DNA of 64,000 bases from Apostichopus japonicus (lineage: Eukaryota > Echinodermata > Holothuroidea > Aspidochirotida > Stichopodidae): positions 28,979,341 through 29,043,340 of the forward strand of contig NC_092575.1 of NCBI RefSeq assembly GCF_037975245.1. The letters are read 5' to 3'. Below are positions 28,101 to 40,100 of this stretch, in pieces. The stretch's first letter is position 1, and every line of letters starts with the position of its first letter. The notes beneath the pieces were generated by a model. It did not search any database and was not told the DNA's origin. It worked only from the letters and a program-made list of their open reading frames with translations. The translations under genes and the position numbers were made by a program.

Positions 28101-31100
28101 ATATGCTTAACACTACATGCAAGCAAGGGAACCACTATTTTGTACTTGTATACTTCAAGGAGGGACACATTACAAAATAACCACAGCTGGTTTAACTAAA
28201 GGTAACTGAGGTACACACTCAGGTGGTTTAACCATAAATCAGAGGGATGCATAAGAAAGATAATATCTCATTCTTACCAGCTGAGGTCTGTCCACAACTT
28301 CCTTGGCTTTCCTTTGCTTCCAATAGTTTCTTCTGGCTGACCATGTCCTGGAAAGAATACAAGCAACCTCAAGGACCTCTTAAGCAGCAGCTCCTAAACA
28401 ATGCTAGTCTCATGCAAAATTATACAACTATGTGTTGCTTCAATGAACAATGTACTATAATTGTTGCATTGTTTCCATGTACCATTATACAAGTATGTGT
28501 TCATGAACAATTATACAACCATGTGTTGTTTCATGTACAATTACACAATATATTTTGTTAACAGGAAAACAACTATGTGTTACATTCATGAACAATTATC
28601 AACTATATATATGTTTTCTTTTATAACCAAACATACAAATATGTATTATTTTCATGAACAACTATACAACTATGTGTTGTTTTCATGTACAATTATACAA
28701 TATATATTGTTAACAGGAAAAAAATATGAGTTAAATTCATGAACTATTATCAACTATGTACTGTTTTATAAACAATCATACAAATATGTATTGTTTTCAT
28801 GAACAATTATACAACTATGTGTTGTTTTCATTTACAATTACACAATATGTGCTGTTTTCATGAACAAGGAAACAATTGTGTTATATTAATGAACAATTAA
28901 CAACCCTGTGTCTATTTCATGTACAATGAAACAACGGTCTTCCTCCGTGTACAATTATACAATAATATAGTAGGCGGTCCATTCTTGACAGGACCACCCT
29001 GTTTAACATGTTGCACAGTAAGGGAAATAATAAAGGCAAACATGAATAAACAGTAAAGGAAATAATAAAGGCAAAGCACTCTGCCATAGAGGCCCTGGGC
29101 AAACAGATCATGGTCACGTTGAGAATGAACAAAACCATGATCAATGGCCTACACAATAATGATGAGCTAATACAAATAAATAAATTTCAAACTTGCATAT
29201 AAACTTTTTGTCACAGAATATACTCACTGGAACTTTCTGATTTTTACTTCCTCAAAATCAAAGAGTTTCTTGGCATAACTGTGCAGCTCACCAGCCTCTA
29301 TAAGATGAAAAAGAGAAGTCTATTTGTAAGCAAGTCAGGCATTCAAAAAGTAGTTTCTTACTACTTTCAGCCTAGAAGTACTAGTTCATACAAGTATTTA
29401 GCCTAAGTAGGGAAGGCCAAGAAACGGTTTTTACGAACTTTACAATCTTATAAAATTGGAATCTTTTATTTTTACTCAGCACATCTCCGCTTACCAACAT
29501 TATATCTCCACGCCGGAAACAATAGATTTTGAATTTGGGCGATAAAATCAGTGTGAATTTGGAGTTTCACTTTGATGTGCTAAGTGCGCACTTAAACTTG
29601 TAACAATCACATGTACCTGTTTCTGAGTATACCTATTGTATGATATCACACAACCAGCTGCCCTGTACTATGGATGTCTCTATGGCAACTAACCGGACTA
29701 CTAGTACTATGGATGTCTCTATGGCAACTAACCAGACTACTAGTACTATGGATGTCTCTATGGCAGCTAACCGGACTACTAGTACTATGAATGTCTCTAT
29801 GGCTACTAACCGGACTACTAGTACTATGGATGTCTACATGGCATCTAACCAGGCTACTAGTACTATGGATGTCTCTATGGCAACTAACCGGACTACTAGT
29901 AATATGGATGTCTCTATGGCAGCTAACCAGGCTACTAGCACTATGGATGTCTCTATGGCAGCTAACCAGGCTACTAGTACTATGGATGTCTCTATGGCAG
30001 CTAACCAGGCTACTAGTACTATGGATGTCTCTATGGCAACTAACCGGGTTACTAGTAATGTCTCTATGGACCACCTAGATTGTGAAAGGCAAAACCCACT
30101 CCAGTTTAAGTGATGTAAACAATCTTTCAACCATCAGTTTTACAGAAGACTGTATGACAGATATGAAAGGGGTTTTTTAACTGTAGAGAAAACAACCACA
30201 ACTCTGAAAGATGTCGTTTTGATTGACCAATCCAGTGTAGATTATGTGGACGTCATGGACATAAGGGAAGGTCATGCTTTAACAACAAACACATGTATTA
30301 GATTCCTGGGTAAGATGAGGGTGCCGCTTCATACACACCCTGTCATGTGATTACTCCTGACAACACCTATAATGAATCACACATAGTATTCCATAATAAA
30401 CATCTGAATAGTACACCCATTGATGTAAGAGTTTTAACCGTTTTCAATAAATTCACAATTTTGTGACCACCACGAAACATCAAAATTTGTTTTTAATATG
30501 CATCACCTAGGCTAAATATGTGATAGTTTGAATTTGATTATATTTCCACAACAATAAAAGAGAAGTACAAATGTCAAGATAAAACAAGGTGGTGGAGGAG
30601 GGCTGAAAAGGCAATAGATTGTACGAGCAGTCCCCCTTAAACAGTACAGGTACAAAAACATGAAATGTATTTGCTTTCCCCCTTACTGCCAGTAACATGT
30701 GGGGTGCCACAGGGGTAAATTCTGGGCCCATTACCCTTTCTTTTGTTTATTAATGACATGGGTCTAAGTATTAATCATTGCTAGGCAGACATGTATGCAG
30801 ATATTACAACATTTCATATGAATGGCAAGTCTATAGATGATTTAAATACCAAACTTAATGAGGATATTGCTAATGTTTGCGAATATTCTTATTTATTTTA
30901 TATTTCAGGGCCTCAGGGAGAGATAAGCTTTACACTGTATACCCTTTAATGTTTAATAAATAAGTACTACTTTTAACAAAGAGGTACTACTCAAGAAGTA
31001 CTGAATCATACTACTTTTAACCTATATGCAAGTACTGCTGTATACTACTTTTAACATAGAACTATTGATTTACACTACTTTTGGCTGGAAGTACTGATTC

Positions 31101-34100
31101 ATACTACTTTTAACATAGAAGTGCTGATTCATACTACTTTTAGCCAGAAGTACTGATTCATACTACTTTTAACATAGAAGTACTGATTGATACATTTTGC
31201 TAGAAGTACTGATTCATACAACGGAAGTACTGATTCATACTACTTTTAACATGCAAATACTGATTCATACTACTTTTGGCTAGAAGTATTGATTCATACT
31301 ATTGAAGTACTGATTCATACTACTTTTAACATAGAAGTACTGATTCATACTACTTTTGGCTAGAAGTACTGATTCATACTATAGAAGTACTGATTCATAC
31401 TACTTTTAACAGAGAAGTCTGATTCATACTACTATTGGCCAGAAGTGCTGATTCATACTACTTTTAACATATAAGTACTGATTCATACTACTTTTTGCTA
31501 GAAGTACTGATTCATACAATGGAAGTACTGATTCATACTACTTTTAACATGCAAATACTGATTCATACTACTTTTGGCTACAAGCACTGATTCATACTAT
31601 TGAAGTACTGATTCATACTACTTTTAACATAGAAGTACTGATTCATAATACTTTTGGCTAGAAGTACTGATTCATACTATAGAAGTACTGATTCATACTA
31701 CTTTTAACATAGAAGTACTAATTCATACTACTTTTAACATAGAACTACTGATTCATACTTCTTTTGGCTAAAAGTACTGAATCATACTATTGAAATACTG
31801 ATTCATACTACTTTTAACATGTACTGATTTCATACTACTTTTTACATAGAAGTACTGATTCATACTACTATCGGCTAGAAGTACTGATTCATACTGTACA
31901 AGTACTGATTCATACTAAAGAAGTACTGATTCATACTACTTTTAATATAGAACTACTGATTCATACTTCTTTTGGCTAAAAGTACTGAATCATACTATTG
32001 AAATACTGATTCATACTACTTTTAACATGTACTGATTTCATACTACTTTTTACATAGAAGTACTGATTCATACTACTATCGGCTAGAAGTACTGATTCAT
32101 ACTGTACAAGTACTGATTCATACTACTTTTAACATAGAAGCATTGATTCATACTACTTTTTACATAGAAGTACTGATTCATACTAAAGAAGTACTGATTC
32201 ATGCTACTTTTGGCTAAAAGTACTGAAACTTTTTATTGAAATATTGATTCATACTACTTATAACATAGAAGTACTGATTCATACTACTTTTTACATAGAA
32301 GTACTGATTCATACTACTTTTTACATAGAAGTACTGATTCATACTACTATCGGCTAGAAGTACTGAGTCATACTATAGAAGTACTGATTCATACTACTTT
32401 TAACATAGAAGCACTGATTCATACTACTTTTTACATAGAAGTACTGATTCATACTAAAGAAGTACTGATTCATACTACTTTTAACATAGTAGTACTGATT
32501 CATACTACTTTTGGCTAAAAGTACTGAATCATACTTTTTATTGAAATATTGATTCATACTACTTTTAACATAGAAGTACCTGTACTGATTCATGCTATAG
32601 AAGCACTGATTCATACTACTTTTTACATAGAAGTACTGATTCATACTACTATTGGCTAGGAGTACTGATTCATACTACTTTTAACCTGCAAGTACTGATT
32701 CATACTACTTTTTACATAGAAGTACTGATTCATACTACTATCGACTAGAAGTACTGATTCATACTACTTTTGTCCTGCAAGTACTGATTCGAACTACTTT
32801 GGGCCTACAAGAATGCATTCATACTTACTATTGGCCTCAAAGTACTGAATCAGATTATATTAACCTTAAAGTATGATTCAGAGTACTTTAAACATCTAAG
32901 TACTGTTTCACACTTCATTAAGCCTAGAAGTACTGTTCCATACCATACCACTTTTAACATACTGTACAAGTACTATCCATACTACTTTTATCATACAACT
33001 CCTCTTCCATTCCACTTTAAACAAAAAAACTTCATACTACTTTCAACATACAAGTACTGTACCATGCTACAGTACATTTAACATAACAGTACTGTCCCAT
33101 ACTACTTTAACATACATGCACTACATGCACATCCCCACACATTCGGTGCCTTGAATGTAAAGGTGACTTGCTTATAATTACTATATGCAAGTAACCAGAA
33201 ACTATACTTGTTACCTTGGTATCATGATGCTTCCAGGCTACATGGCGATCTATTCTTATATACAGTGATGCTCACCCAATGCTTCATCTGGCCGCATCTG
33301 TAGCTTGTTTTTAAACCGATCATCCCCTTTCTGAGCAGTAGAGGAACCCACAAGGGCACTAGTCCTCTCCTTAGAGGAACAAGGATCACCACAACTAGAT
33401 GCAGAGTCAGGGTTAATATCAGACTTCGACTGCTCTTTGGAGGATTCTGTGAAGCAAAATATTTGTATCAGAAGTTGCTGCAGGTAACCAGAAAGCAAGA
33501 CACATATAAATTGCTCTGTATGTAACTGGAATTGCATAGACTCTATCTGCCTGTGGTTAAGGATAATTCATATAAACACCTATGTAAAACTCACTAACTG
33601 TCTAGTAGAACAGAAATGAGTTATCCTAAAGATGGAGGGGTACCAGAGTAACTTTCAAACCTGCTGTTTCTTCTGCAGATGTAGCCTCTTCCTCTTTAGC
33701 TCTCTTGTAATGCAAGCAAGGAATGGATGCCAGTGGAACTTTATGTTTCTAATGGGAAGAATATAAGAGACATTGAAAGGTTTTCATTGTGATCATTAAA
33801 TTCTGTGGTAAACTCACAGTAAGAAACTACATGTATCGAATAGAGCTTACAGGAGAGTTAAAACATACAAAGAACAGATCCTCTAGAAAGAAACCTTCAG
33901 TATGTTGCACCATCTCACCTCAATGAAATGTGGTAATCCCTTCTTGTACTACTGATTGGCTTGAGACTCTTACACAGTTGGTTAAATCAAGTAAAGACAT
34001 TTTCATGAAACCCAAAATAGCACTACCTGTATTGTAGGATGTATGTAAAGCAAAGATCAGTTTCCTAAAACCAATCTCTTTCTTTACCCTACCAAAGTCC

Positions 34101-37100
34101 CCAGGAATGAAAAGATAACCAAAACAAAAATGCAAAACAATATTGAAACATTTGTCATCTGAAGAAACAGTTTACAACTATTATTAAAAGGAATGGTTGT
34201 AACCACATTGATTCCTTCTTGGAGTGGTATAAGTCATGTGACCTGTTCCAACCTACAGTATTTACAGTTTACACATACCCGTACACATACCCATACACAT
34301 ACCATACAGTTACACATACCTGTACACATACCTGTACAGATACCCGTACAGTTTACACATACCTGTACAGATACCCGTACTGATACCCGTAAACATACCA
34401 TACAGTTACACATACCCGTACAGATACCCGTCCAGACACTTTACAGTTACACATACCCGTACAGATACCATACAGTTTACATATACCCGTAAACATACCA
34501 TACAGTTACACATACCCGTACAGATGCCCGTACAGATACCCGTACAGATACCCGTAAACATACCCGTACAGATACCCGTCCAGATACTATACAGTTACAC
34601 ATACCCGTACAGATACCATACAGTTTACATATACCCGTACAGATACTATACAGTTACACATATCCGTACACATACCTGTACAGATACCATACAGTTACAC
34701 ATACCCGTACAGATACCATACAGTTACGCATACCCGCACACATACCATACAATTACACATACCCGTACACATACCATACAGTTACACATACCCGTACACA
34801 ACCCGTACAGATACCATACAGTTGACACTTACCCGTACACAACCCATACAGATACCATACAGGTACGCATACCCGTACACATACCATACAATTACACATA
34901 CCCGTACACATACCATACAGTTACGCATACCCGTACACAACCTGTACAGATACCATACAGTTACGCATACCCGTACAGATACCATACAGTTACACATACC
35001 CATACAGATACCTGTACACATACCATACAGTTAAATATACCTGTACACATACCCTACAGATACCATACAGTTACACATACCTGTACACATACCATACAGT
35101 TACACATACCCGTACAGATCCAGGTCCTAGGAAGTAAGGTCTAGACCAAGTACAAACTCTGCTTGGTTTATGAATGTACACATCAATACCACTGCGATGA
35201 GTGATGGACATCCAGTTTTCAGGCAGCCCTTCAAGAGGCTCTCTGCCTCTCTCTAAAGGATAAAACATAAAGAAACTGACTGATCAGTAGTCTGATCAGT
35301 GATCAGACTAATAAAGTTACTTCACTGTTGTAGACCTCAAGTAGAATTGTACAACAAGATGGCTCCTCTCCTAAACAATGTCAACAGGCTTGTTGAATGT
35401 TAGCAAACTTGGAAGGAGTTGGACTACTATCTGAGGCACTTGAGGGTCACATGTTCCATACTAGTTCATACTAAGTCATGAAAGCTGCATTTGAGTTGCA
35501 GTTTGCACGATTCTGATGGCACCATGCCTAACTTTGAAAGCATAAATAATGCAAAATATTACATTTTCTTGGTGGACCAGACTTGCACAGGGAACAGTGG
35601 AATTAGCCAAACTTTTCAAAGGTTGCCAAAAAAAACAGTGAAAGATGAAATCTATCAGACACAAAATTTGTTGTATTTGGTGACGATCTGACTTATTGAG
35701 AACAGACAAGTGGCTGTAACCAAGTAGATCTCTAAATTCAATGAAAGTGTACAATTATGATTGAATACTGCAGAACATGGCTTGGTAGTAGATCCCTAAG
35801 TTCAATAGAAGTGTATCAATTATGATTGAATACTGCAGAACATGGCTTGGTAGTAGATCTCTAAGTTCAATAGAAGTGTACAATTATGATTGAATACTGC
35901 AGAACATGGCTTGGTAGTAGATCTCTAAGTTCAATAGAAGTGTACAATTATAATTGAATACTGCAGAACATAGCTTGGTAGTAGATCCCTAAGTTCAATA
36001 GAAGTGTATCAATTATGATTGAATACTGCAGAACATGGCTTGGTAGTAGATCCCTAAGTTCAATAGAAGTGTATCAATTATGATTGAATACTGCAGAACA
36101 TGGCTTGGTAGTAGATCTCTAAGTTCAATAGAAGTGTACAATTATGGTTGAATACTGCAGAACATAGCTTGGTAGTAGATCCCTAAGTTCAATAGAAGTG
36201 TATCAATTATGATTGAATACTGCAGAACATGGCTTGGTAGTAGATCTCTAAGTTCAATAGAAGTGTACAATTATGATTGAATACTGCAGAACATGGCATG
36301 GTAGTAGATCTCTAAGTTCAATAGAAGTGTACAATTATAATTGAATACTGCAGAACATAGCTTGGTAGTAGATCCCTAAGTTCAATAGAAGTGTATCAAT
36401 TATGATTGAATACTGCAGAACATGGCTTGGTAGTAGATCCCTAAGTTCAATAGAAGTGTACAATTATAATTGAATACTGCAGAACATAGCTTGGTAGTAG
36501 ATCCCTAAGTTCAATAGAAGTGTACAATTATAATTGAATACTGCAGAATAGAAGTGTACAATTATGATTGAATACTGCAGAACATGGCATGGTAGTAGAT
36601 CTCTAAGTTCAATAGAAGTGTACAATTATAATTGAATACTGCAGAACATGGCTTGGTAGTAGATCTCTAAGTTCAATAGAAGTGTATCAATTATGATTGA
36701 ATACTGCAGAACATGGCTTGGTAGTAGATCCCTAAGTTCAATAGAAGTGTACAATTATAATTGAATACTGCAGAACATAGCTTGGTAGTAGATCCCTAAG
36801 TTCAATAGAAGTGTATCAATTATGATTGAATACTGCAGAACATGGCTCTAAGTTCAATAGAAGAGTACAATTATAATTGAATACTGCAGAATAGAAGTGT
36901 ACAATTATGATTGAATACTGCAGAACATGGCATGGTAGTAGATCTCTAAGTTCAATAGAAGTGTACAATTATAATTGAATACTGCAGAACATGGCTTGGT
37001 AGTAGATCTCTAAGTTCAATAGAAGTGTATCAATTATGACTGAATACTGCAGAACATGGCTTGGTAGTAGATCTCTAAGTTCAATAGAAGTGTATCAATT

Positions 37101-40100
37101 ATGATTGAATACTGCAGAACATGGCTTGGTAGTAGATCTCTAAGTTCAATAGAAGTGTATCAATTATGACTGAATACTGCAGAACATGGCTTGGTAGTAG
37201 ATCCCTAAGTTCAATAGAAGTGTATCAATTATGACTGAATACTGCAGAACATGGCTTGGTAGTAGATCTCTAAGTTCAATAGAAGTGTATCAATTATGAT
37301 TGAATACTGCAGAACATGGCTTGGTAGTAGATCTCTAAGTTCAATAGAAGTGTACAATTATTATTGAATACTGCAGAACATGGCTTGGTAGTAGATCCCT
37401 AAGTTCAATAGAAGTGTATCAATTATGACTGAATACTGCAGAACATGGCTTGGTAGTAGATCTCTAAGTTCAATAGAAGTGTATCAATTATGACAGAATA
37501 CTGCAGAACATGGCTTGGTAGTAGATCTCTAAGTTCAATAGAAGTGTATCAATTATGATTGAATACTGCAGAACATGGCTTGGTAGTAGATCTCTAAGTT
37601 CAATAGAAGTGTACAATTATTATTGAATACTGCAGAACATGGCTTGGTAGTAGATCCCTAAGTTCAATAGAAGTGTATCAATTATGATTGAATACTGCAG
37701 AATAGAAGTGTACAATTATGATTGAATACTGCAGAACATGGCTTGGTAGTAGATCTCTAAGTTCAATAGAAGTGTACAATTATTATTGAATACTGCAGAA
37801 CATGGCTTGGTAGTAGATCCCTAAGTTCAATAGAAGTGTATCAATTATGACTGAATACTGCAGAACATGGCTTGGTAGTAGATCCCTAAGTTCAATAGAA
37901 GTGTATCAATTATGATTGAATACTGCAGAACATGGCTTGGTAGTAGATCTCTAAGTTCAATAGAAGTGTACAATTATTATTGAATACTGCAGAACATGGC
38001 TTGGTAGTAGATCTCTAAGTTCAATAGAAGTGTACAATTATTATTGAATACTGCAGAACATGGCTTGGTAGTAGATCCCTAAGTTCAATAGAAGTGTATC
38101 AATTATGACTGAATACTGCAGAACATGGCTTGGTAGTAGATCCCTAAGTTCAATAGAAGTGTATCAATTATGACTGAATACTGCAGAACATGGCTTGGTA
38201 GTAGATCCCTAAGTTCAATAGAAGTGTATCAATTATGACTGAATACTGCAGAACATGGCTTGGTAGTAGATCCCTAAGTTCAATAGAAGTGTATCAATTA
38301 TGACTGAATACTGCAGAACATGGCTTGGTAGTAGATCCCTAAGTTCAATAGAAGTGTATCAATTATGACTGAATACTGCAGAACATGGCTTGGTAGTAGA
38401 TCTCTAAGTTCAATAGAAGTGTATCAATTATGATTGAATACTGCAGAACATGGCTTGGTAGTAGATCTCTAAGTTCAATAGAAGTGTACAATTATTATTG
38501 AATACTGCAGAACATGGCTTGGTAGTAGATCCCTAAGTTCAATAGAAGTGTATCAATTATGACTGAATACTGCAGAACATGGCTTGGTAGTAGATCTCTA
38601 AGTTCAATAGAAGTGTACAATTATTATTGAATACTGCAGAACATGGCTTGGTAGTAGATCCCTAAGTTCAATAGAAGTGTATCAATTATGACTGAATACT
38701 GCAGAACATGGCTTGGTAGTAGATCCCTAAGTTCAATAGAAGTGTATCAATTATGACTGAATACTGCAGAACATGGCTTGGTAGTAGATCTCTAAGTTTA
38801 ATAGAAGTGTATCAATTATGATTGAATACTGCAGAACATGGCTTGGTAGTAGATCTCTAAGTTCAATAGAAGTGTACAATTATTATTGAATACTGCAGAA
38901 CATGGCTTGGTAGTAGATCCCTAAGTTCAATAGAAGTGTATCAATTATGATTGAATACTGCAGAACATGGCTTGGTAGTAGATCCCTAAGTTCAATAGAA
39001 GTGTATCAATTATGACTGAATACTGCAGAACATGGCTTGGTAGTAGATCTCTAAGTTCAATAGAAGTGTACAATTATTATTGAATACTGCAGAACATGGC
39101 TTGGTAGTAGATCTCTAAGTTCAATAGAAGTGTATCAATTATGATTGAATACTGCAGAACATGGCTTGGTAGTAGATCCCTAAGTTCAATAGAAGTGTAT
39201 CAATTATGACTGAATACTGCAGAACATGGCTTGGTAGTAGATCCCTAAGTTCAATAGAAGTGTACAATTATAATTGAATACTGCAGAACATGGCAATAGT
39301 TACAACCTTAAGCAAATACAGCTGTAAGACAACAAGAATTTCTCCTAGTATTGTAAATAAACATAGGACTTACTTTTAAGAACTATTTTATCTCTGACTG
39401 ATATAACACCTTGTTCCCTATCCTCCTCTGCTGGCTCCCTCACTTTACTCCTCACAAAAACATCATTATTTTTCTCCTCTCCATTGACTGTCCTCTTCTT
39501 TCCCTTGTTATCCACCTGCTGCCTGAGTTCTTTCTCCAGAAGATCGTCAATATCGATGTCGATGTCGGAATCATCAGAGTGCATCTCCATCTCTTTGATT
39601 CCAACTGCTTCTTCTTCTTGTTCATTTTGGTTACTGACATTAGGTAGGTGCAATGCAGATGCAGGCTTTGGGCTTTTATCTTCTTCAGTGTTCATCTCTT
39701 CAAGCAAATCTTGATTTTCTGACATGATTGTCTTTTCTTGTACAGAAGGAAGGCTCTGTTTGTTCACTGCTGCATTGTTTAAGAGTGTATCCTGTTGGGT
39801 TGCTGCACCAGTTTTGTTACTGTTCTGTGTTCCACCCGAGACTGTTGTTTCTTTTGCACCCCTCTCTACACCACTGAGATTGGTAGATGACAACAAATTT
39901 TGTTCAGACGTTTCTTTACTGTTTAATGTATCCATTTGTTCCAAGTTACCCTTGACAAAGTGATCAACGTTCTCTACTAATTTAATGTCATTTTGTCTTG
40001 ATAGTGGCAATACAACTTGTTCCTTGTCCAAAATGGAACTTCCTTTGTTGTGAGTGTTCATGGCCAGAGGAGTGAGTGTGCTTGGTGATGCTGATGACTT

